From positions 1 to 64,000 of the forward strand of contig CALWDJ010000005.1 of assembly GCA_944376655.1 (NCBI GenBank): 64,000 bases of DNA, in the 5' to 3' direction. The translations under genes were made by a program, and so were the position numbers. The notes below the pieces were generated by a model. The model was not told where the DNA came from. It saw nothing but the letters and a program-made list of their open reading frames with translations, and ran no database searches. This stretch comes from an uncultured Clostridia bacterium (GTDB lineage: Bacteria; Bacillota; Clostridia; Oscillospirales; Acutalibacteraceae). This document shows positions 54,396 through 63,040 of this stretch, one piece after another; position 1 is the first letter of the stretch; every line of letters begins with the position of its first letter.

Positions 54396-55457
54396 ATGCC
54401 ATTTGAAGTTGCAGAAGAACAAGAGAATGTTGTACAAATCAAGGTCGTCGGAGTCGGCGGCGGCGGCGGAAACGCCGTAAACCGCATGGTGGACGCAGGC
54501 GTCCGCGGCGTTGAGTTCATAGCGATCAATACTGATAAGGCAGCCCTTATCCAGTCAAAAGCCAACCAGAAGGTTCAGATAGGGGACAAGACCACCTCCG
54601 GAATGGGCGCAGGCGGAAATCCGGATAACGGAAAAGCGGCGGCCGAGGAGTCAAGAGACGAAATTACCGCTGCTATTCGCAGCGCCGATATGATATTCAT
54701 TACCGCCGGAATGGGCGGCGGCACAGGAACCGGTGCCGCTCCGGTAGTTGCCGCAATCGCGAAGGAACTCGGTATACTTACCGTAGGTATTGTCACAAAG
54801 CCTTTCAGCTTTGAGGGCAAAAAGCGTATGACACAGGCGGAGTCCGGTATCGCGGCTCTCCGTGAGCAGGTGGACAGCCTTGTTGTTATTCCGAACGAGC
54901 GTCTTAAGTTCGTTTCCGAGCAGAAAATAACCTTCAAGAACGCGTTTATCATTGCTGACGATGTTCTCCGTCAGGGCGTTCAGAGCATTTCTGAGCTAAT
55001 CAATGTCACCGCTCTTGTCAACCTTGACTTTGCCGATGTCAAGTCTATCATGGCTGACGCGGGCTACGCCCATATGGGCGTCGGTGTCGCTACGGGACGC
55101 GACAAGGCGGAGCAGGCGGCGCGCGCTGCTATCAGCAGTCCGCTTATCGAGACTTCTATGGACAATGCGCGCGGCGTTATTATCAGCATTACCGGTTCTG
55201 ACGATATCGGACTTGAAGAGGTCGAGCTTGCTTCCTCGATTATTTCCGATATGGCTCATCCGGACGCGACCATTATCTGGGGCGCCCAGCTTGACGATAC
55301 GCTTGAGGATACTATCCGCGTTACCGTTGTCGCTACCGGTCTCGGTGAGGACAAGAAGGACGATAAGTCGAGCGACCTCGCTTCACTCCTCGGAAACACA
55401 AGTGACGATGACGAGAGCTATACTGATGTTATCAGCTTTTTCAACAATAAGGACTGA
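54396..55457 (+). CDS. ftsZ: cell division protein FtsZ
   Basis: The tubulin-like GTPase that forms the division ring. The 353-residue protein has [13 protein letters not shown] (19-31), the tubulin signature GGGTGTG (108-114) and the T7 synergy loop [14 protein letters not shown] 54396 has ACGGAGGAA 7 nt upstream; the longer frame from 54351 starts in the leader and is rejected. The C-terminus ends [15 protein letters not shown], with a short linker, and lacks the usual basic D-IPxFLRxR type peptide that binds FtsA/SepF. Confidence 0.96.
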   Translation: MPFEVAEEQENVVQIKVVGVGGGGGNAVNRMVDAGVRGVEFIAINTDKAALIQSKANQKVQIGDKTTSGMGAGGNPDNGKAAAEESRDEITAAIRSADMIFITAGMGGGTGTGAAPVVAAIAKELGILTVGIVTKPFSFEGKKRMTQAESGIAALREQVDSLVVIPNERLKFVSEQKITFKNAFIIADDVLRQGVQSISELINVTALVNLDFADVKSIMADAGYAHMGVGVATGRDKAEQAARAAISSPLIETSMDNARGVIISITGSDDIGLEEVELASSIISDMAHPDATIIWGAQLDDTLEDTIRVTVVATGLGEDKKDDKSSDLASLLGNTSDDDESYTDVISFFNNKD

Positions 55458-55470
55458 TAAAAAAATTACT

Positions 55471-55503
55471 AAGGCAGCCGTCCTGTGACGGCTGCCTTTT
55501 TCA
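55471..55503 (+). terminator. intrinsic terminator after ftsZ
   Basis: AAGGCAGCCGTC (55471-55482) pairs with GACGGCTGCCTT (55487-55498) around CTGT, followed by TTTTT. It closes the dcw cluster. Confidence 0.93.
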
Positions 55504-55514
55504 TATTTTGTCAG

Positions 55515-55543
55515 TTGTAATTTCTGATATTTTGTTGTATAAT
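55515..55543 (+). promoter_or_regulatory. promoter of the activase/dehydratase operon
   Basis: TTGTAA (55515-55520), a 17-nt spacer and consensus TATAAT (55538-55543). Confidence 0.7.
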
Positions 55544-55589
55544 AAATTGTTATTGAATAAAGAACACATTATATGGGAGAACAAAAAAT

Positions 55590-58550
55590 ATGGTGAATAA
55601 AGGTACCGCAGCCGCTTTTTCGCTCGGAATAGACATAGGCTCCACAACGGCGAAAATCGTGCTGCGCAAAGGGGAAGAGGTACTTTTTGAGCGCTATGAG
55701 CGTCATTTTTCACAGGTGAGGGAAAAAACGGCGGAGCTTTTACGGCTTGTCTCAGATATAACAGATGATGAGCAGATATCGGCGGCAATTTCCGGCTCGG
55801 CAGGTCTCGGACTTGCGGAGGCGGCGAATATACCGTTTGTTCAGGAGGTTTTTGCCACGGGTGAGGTGGTAAAGCTAAAGGAGCCTGACACATCCTGTGT
55901 TATAGAACTCGGCGGTGAGGACGCTAAAATAATATTTTTTGACGGCGGACTTGACGAGCGCATGAATGGCAGCTGCGCGGGCGGTACCGGCGCGTTTATC
56001 GACCAGATGGCGACGCTTCTCAATATCACGGTAGACGAGCTTGATAAGTTGAGTCTCGATGCAGGCAGACTTTATCCGATTGCCTCACGCTGTGGCGTGT
56101 TTGCAAAAACCGATATACAGCCGCTGCTTAATCAGGGCGCACGCAAGGAAGATGTGGCGGCGAGCATTTATCAGGCGGTCGTGAATCAGACGATAGCCGG
56201 ACTGGCACAGGGAAAGCGTATAACCGGTAAGGTACTTTTCCTCGGCGGGCCTCTTTATTACTGTAAGGGACTCGGTATACGTTTCAAGGAAACTCTCAAG
56301 CTTGACGATGAGCATGCGGTATTTCCGGAATACGCACGTTATGCCGTTGCGCTCGGAGCCTCTTTTTATGCCGAAAAGCAGAATAGCAGCTATACCATTG
56401 AGGAGCTTATAAAGGCTGTTGAGAACGCCTCTTCGGTCTCCGGCGGTAAGGGCAGGTTAAAGCCGCTTTTTGCCGATGAAAGCCAATACCGTGAGTTTAA
56501 GGAGCGTCACGCGAAATCGACTGTAAAGGAGCTTGATATTTCCGAATACAGCGGTAAGGCGTATCTCGGCATAGACTGCGGCTCCACGACCACAAAGCTC
56601 TGCCTGCTTACTGAAAATAATGAAATTATATATTCATATTACGCTTCAAATCAGGGAAACCCTGCGGAAATTGTAAGAGAACAGCTTACAAAAATATATG
56701 AACTTTCGGGTGACCGGATAGAAATAGCCGGCTCCGCAGTTACCGGGTACGGCGAGGAGCTTATAAAAAACGCTTTTTCGGTGGATTACGGTATAGTTGA
56801 GACAATAGCGCACTATACAGCGGCAAAATATTTTGAGCCCGATGTTGAATTTATACTGGATATAGGCGGTCAGGACATTAAGTGCTTTAAAATCAAGAAC
56901 GGCGCTATTGACAGTATAATGCTTAACGAGGCTTGTTCGTCGGGCTGCGGTTCGTTTCTTGAGACCTTTGCGAAAGCAATGGGATATTCAATAGAGGACT
57001 TTGCCAATAAGGGACTTGACGGCAAGGCACCGGTAGATTTAGGAAGCCGCTGCACGGTATTTATGAATTCCTCGGTAAAGCAGTCGCAAAAGGACGGAGC
57101 AACGGTTGAGGATATTTCAGCCGGACTTTCTATAAGTGTTGTCAAAAACGCGCTTTACAAGGTCATACGCGCCGCGTCTGCCGCTGAGCTCGGTGAAAAG
57201 ATTGTAGTTCAGGGCGGCACATTTTATAATGACGCGGTGCTAAGAGCGTTTGAACGCGAAATAGGGCATAATGTTATACGTCCGTCTATTGCGGGACTTA
57301 TGGGCGCCTACGGAGCGGCGCTTTATTCAAAAAAATGCCGCGGTTCAACTATTATCAGCAGGGAAAACCTTAAGAATTTTGTTCACACTTCAAAGTCAGC
57401 CGTGTGTCAGGGCTGCACCAACCATTGCCGGCTCACGGTAAACACCTTCGGGGACGGCAAAAGGTTTATTTCGGGCAACCAGTGCGAAAAGGGACTCGGA
57501 AAGGATACACCGACACAGTCTCTGCCTAATCTTTATGAGTTTAAGCGCAATTACCTGACATCAATAAAATCCGAAGAGGGAACACGAGGAATAATGGGGC
57601 TGCCGCTGGCTCTCGGTATGTATGAGCTTCTGCCGCTCTGGCACGGAATTTTCACAAAGCTCGGCTTTACGGTAAAGGTATCCCCGATGTCCACAAGGCG
57701 GACATATGAAAAGGGACAGTTTTCCATACCGTCCGATACCGCCTGCTATCCCGCGAAAATAATGCACGGGCATATAGCCACACTTATAAAGGACGGCGTT
57801 GACGCGATATTCTATCCCTGCCTTACATACAATATGGACGAGAAAATGACCGACAATCATTATAACTGTCCGGTTGTGGCGTACTATTCAGAGCTGCTTA
57901 AAGGAAATATGGACGATCTCTCCAAGGTCAAATTCCTTTATCCTTATCTTAATATAAATAACAGAAAAGAGCTTGTAAAGGAGCTGCACAGCTATCTTTC
58001 GGGCTTCTTTGATGGCATTGAAAAGAACGAGGTAAAAACAGCGGTAGATTACGGTATGCAAAAATACGCCGAATATATGGAAGCTGTGCGCACAGAGGGA
58101 GCGAAGGCGCTTGATTTTGCCCGCAAAAACGGTATGCGGATTATGATACTTGCCGGAAGACCGTATCATATAGATGCCGAAATAGGCCACGGCATAGACA
58201 AGCTGGCTAATTCGCTCGGTTTTGTAGTGGTAAGTGAGGACAGCGTGTTCCGTCTCGCGGAGCCGTTTACGGTAAAGGTGCTCAACCAGTGGACCTACCA
58301 CGCAAGACTTTACCGTGCCGCGCGCTATGCCGCCGAGCATGACGATACCGAGCTTGTTCAGCTTGTTTCTTTCGGCTGCGGCGTTGACGCTATCACGACC
58401 GATGAGGTGCGTTCTATACTGGAAAACGCCGGCAAATACTATACACAGATAAAAATTGATGAAATAACCAATCTGGGCGCGGTTACCATAAGACTGCGTT
58501 CGCTTATCGGAGCGCTTGATGAAAGGAGTGAAGCTGTTGGAAGAGCGTAA
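55590..58550 (+). CDS. acyl-CoA dehydratase activase-related protein (two ASKHA domains)
   Basis: A 986-residue protein with two BcrAD/BadFG/HgdC-type ATPase domains. The first starts LGIDIGSTTAKIVL with GGTGAF and NGSCAGG (about 10-270); the second starts LGIDCGSTTTKLCL with EACSSGCGSF (about 325-580). These activators use ATP to drive an electron through a Cys-ligated [4Fe-4S] cluster. A further region (CQGCTNHCRLTVNTF, then a DUF2229-like part to 986) follows. In many Firmicutes this is joined to a dehydratase-like domain in one chain of about 1400 residues. Here that part is a separate gene overlapping by 14 nt. Substrate unknown. Confidence 0.85.
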   Translation: MVNKGTAAAFSLGIDIGSTTAKIVLRKGEEVLFERYERHFSQVREKTAELLRLVSDITDDEQISAAISGSAGLGLAEAANIPFVQEVFATGEVVKLKEPDTSCVIELGGEDAKIIFFDGGLDERMNGSCAGGTGAFIDQMATLLNITVDELDKLSLDAGRLYPIASRCGVFAKTDIQPLLNQGARKEDVAASIYQAVVNQTIAGLAQGKRITGKVLFLGGPLYYCKGLGIRFKETLKLDDEHAVFPEYARYAVALGASFYAEKQNSSYTIEELIKAVENASSVSGGKGRLKPLFADESQYREFKERHAKSTVKELDISEYSGKAYLGIDCGSTTTKLCLLTENNEIIYSYYASNQGNPAEIVREQLTKIYELSGDRIEIAGSAVTGYGEELIKNAFSVDYGIVETIAHYTAAKYFEPDVEFILDIGGQDIKCFKIKNGAIDSIMLNEACSSGCGSFLETFAKAMGYSIEDFANKGLDGKAPVDLGSRCTVFMNSSVKQSQKDGATVEDISAGLSISVVKNALYKVIRAASAAELGEKIVVQGGTFYNDAVLRAFEREIGHNVIRPSIAGLMGAYGAALYSKKCRGSTIISRENLKNFVHTSKSAVCQGCTNHCRLTVNTFGDGKRFISGNQCEKGLGKDTPTQSLPNLYEFKRNYLTSIKSEEGTRGIMGLPLALGMYELLPLWHGIFTKLGFTVKVSPMSTRRTYEKGQFSIPSDTACYPAKIMHGHIATLIKDGVDAIFYPCLTYNMDEKMTDNHYNCPVVAYYSELLKGNMDDLSKVKFLYPYLNINNRKELVKELHSYLSGFFDGIEKNEVKTAVDYGMQKYAEYMEAVRTEGAKALDFARKNGMRIMILAGRPYHIDAEIGHGIDKLANSLGFVVVSEDSVFRLAEPFTVKVLNQWTYHARLYRAARYAAEHDDTELVQLVSFGCGVDAITTDEVRSILENAGKYYTQIKIDEITNLGAVTIRLRSLIGALDERSEAVGRA

Positions 58551-59847
58551 ATACATACCTTTTACCGAAGAAATGCGCAAGGATTATACTATTCTTGTTC
58601 CTAACATGCTGCCACGTCATTTCAAGCTGTTTTTGCAGGTGTTCAAAAACTACGGATATAAGCTCGAGCTGCTTGAAACGTCGGGACACCGTATAATTGA
58701 AAGCGGACTCAAATATGTCCATAACGATACCTGCTATCCGGCGATACTTGTTATAGGCCAGTTTATAGACGCGCTGAACAGCGGGAAATACGACGTTCAT
58801 AAAACCGCGCTTATACTTTTCCAGACGGGCGGAGGCTGCCGCGCCTCAAACTATATTTTTCTTTTGAGAAAGGCGCTTGAAAAAGCGGGCTACGGCTTTG
58901 TACCGGTTATATCCTTCAACCTCGGCGGCCTTGAAAACCACCCGGGCTTCAGGCTGACTGTGCCGATTCTTCACCGCCTTTTTTACGCAATCATATACGG
59001 TGATATGCTGCTTAGCCTTGTAAATCAGTGCAAGCCTTATGAGGTAAACAAGGGCGAAACGGAGCGCCTTGCAGACGAGCTTACTGTCGAGCTGGCTGAC
59101 AAAATGCAGAAAGAGGGAGTATCCTTTAAAAAGGTAAAGGAAAACTGTAAAATGATACTTTCCCGCTTTGCGGAAATCGAGCGCGTAAAGGAAAAGAAAG
59201 TCAAGGTCGGAGTAGTCGGTGAGATATATGTCAAGTATTCTCCGCTCGGCAACAACAATCTTGAACAGTTCCTTATCGATGAGGGCGCGGAGGTTGTAGT
59301 TCCGGGGCTTCTTGACTTCTTTATGTACTGTATAGTCTCAAATCTTACCGACATATGGCTCTACGGGCTCAATAAGCTGCGCTATCCGGTGCTTAAATTT
59401 GTTTTCAATTACCTTGTAAAGCAGCAGAAGGAGATAATCGCGCTTATGAAGGAGGACGGGAATTTTGCACCGCCTACTCCGATTGAGCATACAATGGAAC
59501 TGATAAAGGATTTTATGGGTCTCGGCACCAAAATGGGCGAGGGCTGGCTGCTTCCGGCAGAAATGCTTGAGCTTAATGATGAGGGCGTACATAATATCGT
59601 CTGCACACAGCCTTTCGGCTGCCTGCCGAACCATATATGCGGCAAGGGAATGATGAAACCGCTCAAAGAGAAAAATCCCGATATGAATATCGTGGCTATC
59701 GATTACGATTCGGGCGCTTCAAAAGTCAATCAGGAGAACCGTATCAAGCTGATGCTGGCAAACGCTAGGGCAAATATGGCGGAAAAAGAGCGTGAAAACG
59801 GTATAAAAGCAGAGCCGGAAAACGAAAAAACCGAAATTTTGGCGTAA
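58537..59847 (+). CDS. 2-hydroxyacyl-CoA dehydratase-like protein, partner of the activase
   Basis: The 436-residue protein matches the C-terminal part of the long activase-related proteins (2-hydroxyglutaryl-CoA dehydratase D-component-like fold). It has NDTCYPAILVIGQ near the N-terminus, VGVVGEIYVKYSPLGNNNLEQFL in the middle and QPFGCLPNHICGKG near the end, with conserved Cys residues that may bind Fe-S. The TTG at 58537 has AAAGGAG 8 nt upstream; in-frame codons at 58516/58519 precede that site. The good ribosome site indicates a real, coupled gene rather than sequencing damage. Confidence 0.8.
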   Translation: MEERKYIPFTEEMRKDYTILVPNMLPRHFKLFLQVFKNYGYKLELLETSGHRIIESGLKYVHNDTCYPAILVIGQFIDALNSGKYDVHKTALILFQTGGGCRASNYIFLLRKALEKAGYGFVPVISFNLGGLENHPGFRLTVPILHRLFYAIIYGDMLLSLVNQCKPYEVNKGETERLADELTVELADKMQKEGVSFKKVKENCKMILSRFAEIERVKEKKVKVGVVGEIYVKYSPLGNNNLEQFLIDEGAEVVVPGLLDFFMYCIVSNLTDIWLYGLNKLRYPVLKFVFNYLVKQQKEIIALMKEDGNFAPPTPIEHTMELIKDFMGLGTKMGEGWLLPAEMLELNDEGVHNIVCTQPFGCLPNHICGKGMMKPLKEKNPDMNIVAIDYDSGASKVNQENRIKLMLANARANMAEKERENGIKAEPENEKTEILA

Positions 59848-59853
59848 AAATAC

Positions 59854-59882
59854 TTGACAAAATCTTTTTGCGGTGATATTAT
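59854..59882 (+). promoter_or_regulatory. promoter of the T-box/trpXYZ operon
   Basis: Consensus TTGACA (59854-59859), a 17-nt spacer and TATTAT (59877-59882). Transcription would begin near 59889. Confidence 0.88.
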
Positions 59883-59888
59883 ATCATC

Positions 59889-60158
59889 ATTAAGTTTAAA
59901 CCTGCGATTAAGAATAGTAGCTTTGCTTAAAACCTTTAGAGAGCGGCTGACGGTGGAAATGCTGCGGCAGAGGGCAATGTGAATGGACTTATGAGGGCGG
60001 CCGAAAGCCTTTTGGCAAGTAGCAGCTGACGGGGACCGTGCCCGTTATCAGGACGGACTGCATTTTATGTGCAGAAAACGAGCGGCCGTTTTACGGCAAC
60101 TTGGGTGGTACCGCAGGATTACAAGTCTTGTCCCATATTTTGGGATAAGACTTTTTTT
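59889..60158 (+). promoter_or_regulatory. T-box riboswitch with UGG (tryptophan) specifier
   Basis: Stem I carries the AG-bulge sequence AGAGAG (59938-59943), an apical-type GGTGGAA, and the specifier context GAA-TGG-ACTTATGAG with the specifier TGG at 59984-59986. The antiterminator T-box reads TTGGGTGGTACCGC (60101-60114) with bulge TGGT at 60106-60109. A terminator (60123-60135 with 60141-60153) then a T run follows. Uncharged tRNA-Trp should bind the specifier and the bulge and block termination, turning on trpXYZ when tryptophan is short. Downstream gene identity agrees. Confidence 0.93.
60123..60158 (+). terminator. T-box terminator hairpin
   Basis: AAGTCTTGTCCCA (60123-60135) pairs with TGGGATAAGACTT (60141-60153), with one G-U pair, around TATTT and is followed by TTTTT. 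It competes with the antiterminator at 60101-60114. Confidence 0.9.
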
Positions 60159-60160
60159 AT

Positions 60161-60228
60161 TTTTTAAAAGGATTGATTTTATGATACTTTTAACCAAACG
60201 ATGGCGCGGGTGAATTTCCTTTTAAAAA
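60161..60228 (+). promoter_or_regulatory. inverted repeat enclosing a leader reading frame; possible translational switch
   Basis: TTTTTAAAAGGA (60161-60172) and TCCTTTTAAAAA (60217-60228) are perfect 12-bp inverted arms with a 44-nt loop. The 5' arm contains the ribosome site of the 10-codon frame at 60181. The UCCUU of the 3' arm is also complementary to AAGGA of the trpX ribosome site (60244-60248). Two exclusive pairings are therefore possible. Seen in sequence; the regulatory effect is inferred. Confidence 0.55.
60181..60213 (+). CDS. putative 10-residue leader peptide with a Trp codon
   Basis: ATG at 60181 opens MILLTKRWRG then TGA at 60211-60213. AAAAGGA (60166-60172) lies 8 nt upstream, a good ribosome site. 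The Trp codon is at 60202-60204. The frame lies between the Trp T-box terminator and trpX, inside the loop of a 12-bp inverted repeat. It resembles in position the Trp-codon leader peptide that follows the T-box in the Bacillus subtilis anti-TRAP (rtpA) operon. With one Trp codon only, chance occurrence is possible. An overlapping 14-codon frame from ATG 60201 has no ribosome site. Confidence 0.45.
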   Translation: MILLTKRWRG

Positions 60229-60258
60229 CAAAAAAACATTATTAAGGAGAAATCACCT

Positions 60259-61224
60259 ATGAAAAACTTTAAAAAATTACTTGCTTTTGTTCTTACTCTT
60301 ACAATGATTGCGGCGTTTGCCGGCTGCGGCTCGGGAGACTCCGGTAAAAAGACGATAGGAATTATACAATTTGGTTCGCACGCCTCCCTTAACAACTGTT
60401 ATGACGGCATTATGAAAGGACTTGAGGAAAACGGCATAACCGAAGAAGAATACAATATCGAGTATGTAAACAGCAATTTTGACGCAAGCGTTTCCCAGAC
60501 GCAGGCGAACAATTTTGTGAACAAAAACGCGGCAGTAATAATCGCGATATCCACTCCATCAGCGGTTGCGGCGGCAAACGCGGCTGAGGAAAACGGCGTG
60601 CCGGTAGTTTACTGCGCGGTTACGGACGCTACGGTTATGGAAAATTACGGCAATGTTACAGGCTCGTCGGATATTCCGAATTTTGAAAAGCAGCTTGAGG
60701 TCGTTACCGCATTTATGAACAAAACCGACCTTAAAATAGGCGTGCTTTACTCGACTGAAGAATCAAGCTCGCCCGTACAGGTCGAAAGTCTTAAAAAGGC
60801 TGCTGAAAAGTATGACGGAATGGAAATATACGATTCCGCCGTTGCCGATATAAACACTATCGACGCGAAGACCAACGAGCTGATTGAAAGAGGCGTCGAC
60901 TGCTTTGTCAATCTGCTTGACAACACGGTTGTAGGAAAGCTCGAAACCAATATTCTCCCGATAACAAACGAAAAGAAAATTCCGGTTTTCGGATCTGAAA
61001 TAGAGCAGGTAAAGGTAGGCTGCGCGGCGAGCGCGTCTATTGATTATATTGATGTCGGTTCTGCCGCGGGAAAGGCGGCGGCGGAAATAATCGGCGGAAA
61101 GAGCGCTTCGGATATTGAGGTCGCCTATATAACCGACCCGACCAACTATTATAACAGTGAGGTCTGCGCGGCGCTGGATCTCACGGTGCCGGACAGTGTC
61201 ACCGCGGAAGATGTTGCGGAATAA
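60259..61224 (+). CDS. trpX: tryptophan ABC transporter substrate-binding lipoprotein
   Basis: A 321-residue lipoprotein. The signal peptide ends in the lipobox AFAGCG with lipidated Cys at about 23. The mature part has the ABC_sub_bind fold (PF04392-like): IGIIQFGSHASLNNCYDGIMKGLEENG and later IAISTPSAVAAANAAEENGVPVVYCAVTD. Members under Trp T-box control have been named TrpX. AAGGAG lies 9 nt before the ATG. The upstream T-box with a UGG specifier supports tryptophan as ligand. Confidence 0.88.
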   Translation: MKNFKKLLAFVLTLTMIAAFAGCGSGDSGKKTIGIIQFGSHASLNNCYDGIMKGLEENGITEEEYNIEYVNSNFDASVSQTQANNFVNKNAAVIIAISTPSAVAAANAAEENGVPVVYCAVTDATVMENYGNVTGSSDIPNFEKQLEVVTAFMNKTDLKIGVLYSTEESSSPVQVESLKKAAEKYDGMEIYDSAVADINTIDAKTNELIERGVDCFVNLLDNTVVGKLETNILPITNEKKIPVFGSEIEQVKVGCAASASIDYIDVGSAAGKAAAEIIGGKSASDIEVAYITDPTNYYNSEVCAALDLTVPDSVTAEDVAE

Positions 61225-61285
61225 ATAATATCTATCCGGCGCACTTAAATGCGCCGGAAATCTTTGTCTGAAAAGGGTAGTAAAA

Positions 61286-62236
61286 ATGCTTTTCTTTGCC
61301 ACTACTATTGACGGTCTTCAGATGGGACTTTGCTTTGCGGTTCTCGCGCTCGGAGTGTATATTTCATATTCGATACTTGATTTTCCGGATCTTTCGGTGG
61401 ACGGTACGTTTCCGCTCGGCGGCGTTGTCTGCACCATTTTAATGTTAAGGCTCGGAATACCGGCGCTTCCCGCTATTCTTCTGAGCTTTTTCGCGGGTCT
61501 TGCGGCGGGCGCTGTTACGGGCGTACTGCACGTTAAGTTCGGCATATCAAAGCTGCTTTCAGGAATAATCGTTATGACGGCGCTTTTATCCGTAACACTT
61601 GCGCTTACAAAGCTGCTTACCAAAACGGGGCTGACCACAACTATTTTTTCTTTCAGAAGCGAAAATCTTGAGGGCCTTTTCAGCGGAGGCGCTTCACGTC
61701 TTCTTGGAGACTCCAACCGAGACTATATGATACTTATAATTGAGCTTATATTTGTTATAGCGGTAAAGCTGATAATAGACCTGTTTTTAAAAACCAAACT
61801 CGGTTATATGGTCAGGGCGACAGGCAATAACGAAATGCTTGTTGTGTCTTTAGGCCGTGACAGCGGAACATATAAAATACTCGGCATAGCGCTTGCGAAC
61901 GGCTTTGTGGCAATGTCGGGCGCGCTTTATTCAAATCTTTATTCACAGTACGACAATTCGTCGGGAAGCGGCAAGGTGGTAATGGCGCTGGCATCGGTTA
62001 TAATAGGTATCGCCGTTTTCTCAAAAATAAAGTTTATGGGCAACACCACAGCCGTAATACTCGGAGCGGTTATTTATTCGCTATGCCTTAACTACCTTGT
62101 ACTTGTTGATACAAACGGCATTTATCTCAAACTGCTTAACGCCGTTCTCTTCGCGATTATCCTTATATTCAACGAGAAGACTTCCGGATTTATAACCGGC
62201 CGTCAGAAAGCGAGAAGGGGGCAGGCGAAATGTTAG
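61286..62236 (+). CDS. trpY: tryptophan ABC transporter permease
   Basis: A 316-residue membrane protein with eight or more helices, of the branched-chain-type permease family (LQMGLCFAVLALGVYISYSILDFPDLSVDGTFPLGG near the start). It follows trpX by 61 nt and overlaps the ATPase gene by 7 nt, giving the standard binding protein-permease-ATPase order of TrpXYZ. Confidence 0.86.
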   Translation: MLFFATTIDGLQMGLCFAVLALGVYISYSILDFPDLSVDGTFPLGGVVCTILMLRLGIPALPAILLSFFAGLAAGAVTGVLHVKFGISKLLSGIIVMTALLSVTLALTKLLTKTGLTTTIFSFRSENLEGLFSGGASRLLGDSNRDYMILIIELIFVIAVKLIIDLFLKTKLGYMVRATGNNEMLVVSLGRDSGTYKILGIALANGFVAMSGALYSNLYSQYDNSSGSGKVVMALASVIIGIAVFSKIKFMGNTTAVILGAVIYSLCLNYLVLVDTNGIYLKLLNAVLFAIILIFNEKTSGFITGRQKARRGQAKC

Positions 62237-63003
62237 AGCTGCGCGGAATTTCCAAAATATACAATCCGGGCACGGTCACTGAGCTTTGCCTGTTTGATGA
62301 TTTCAGCTTTAAGGTCGCGGACGGTGAGTGCGTTTCGGTTGTCGGGAGCAACGGAAGCGGAAAGACATCGATGCTCAATATTATATGCGGCAGCATACCG
62401 GTAAGCGGCGGAGAAGTACTGATAGACGGGAAGAATATAAACTCCCTGCGAGAATATAAGCGCTACCGAATGATAGGCAGGGTTTATCAGAATCCGGCGG
62501 CTGGTACCTGTCCTGATATGACGATACTTGAAAATATGTCGCTCGCGGATAATAAGGGCAAGCGCTACGGACTTTCGTTCGGGGTGAACAATTCTAGAAA
62601 AAATTATTATAAGGAACAGCTTTCAAGCTTAGGTTTAGGCCTTGAGGATAAGCTGGATGCAAAGCTCGGCGCGCTTTCGGGCGGTCAGCGGCAGGCGGTG
62701 TCGCTGCTTATGGCGACCCTTACGCCTATTGATTTCCTGATATTAGATGAGCATACCGCGGCGCTTGACCCCCGCACCGCCGAGATAATAATGGAGCTTA
62801 CGGATAAAATCGTAAAGGAAAAGAAGCTTACAGCGATAATGGTGACGCACAATCTCCGCTACGCTGTGGAGTACGGCACACGCCTTGTTATGATGGACAA
62901 AGGAAATATAATTCTCGATAAATCTGGAAAAGAGAAACAGGACGTAAAGGTTGAGGATATTCTTGATATCTTTAATAAAATAAGCATCGAATGCGGTAAC
63001 TGA
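62230..63003 (+). CDS. trpZ: tryptophan ABC transporter ATP-binding protein
   Basis: The 257-residue ATPase has Walker A GSNGSGKTS (about 38-46), signature LSGGQRQAVSLLMATL, Walker B LILDEHTAALD and the switch His in VTHNLRYAVEYG. The Walker B Glu is followed by His rather than the usual Pro/Ala. It overlaps trpY by 7 nt. The transcript ends at the terminator 63381, after reading through repeat copy D. Confidence 0.88.
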   Translation: MLELRGISKIYNPGTVTELCLFDDFSFKVADGECVSVVGSNGSGKTSMLNIICGSIPVSGGEVLIDGKNINSLREYKRYRMIGRVYQNPAAGTCPDMTILENMSLADNKGKRYGLSFGVNNSRKNYYKEQLSSLGLGLEDKLDAKLGALSGGQRQAVSLLMATLTPIDFLILDEHTAALDPRTAEIIMELTDKIVKEKKLTAIMVTHNLRYAVEYGTRLVMMDKGNIILDKSGKEKQDVKVEDILDIFNKISIECGN

Positions 63004-63008
63004 GGAAA

Positions 63009-63040
63009 GGACGGCTCTGCCTTATTCAGCGGAGCTGTCT
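63009..63040 (+). repeat. left flanking hairpin of repeat copy D
   Basis: GGACGGCTCTGC/GCGGAGCTGTCT stem-loop starting 6 nt after the trpZ stop. It agrees at 29 of 32 bases with the hairpin at 63381-63412 but has no T run, since repeat copy D begins at its 3' side. Confidence 0.85.

Noticed and set aside
58516..58536. Upstream TTG/ATG starts of the dehydratase-like gene
   Set aside because: They precede or overlap the AAAGGAG site, which is placed correctly for the TTG at 58537.
60201..60245. 14-codon frame from ATG 60201 in the trpX leader
   Set aside because: It has no ribosome site, ends on the trpX ribosome site and contains no Trp codon; the frame at 60181 is the better candidate.
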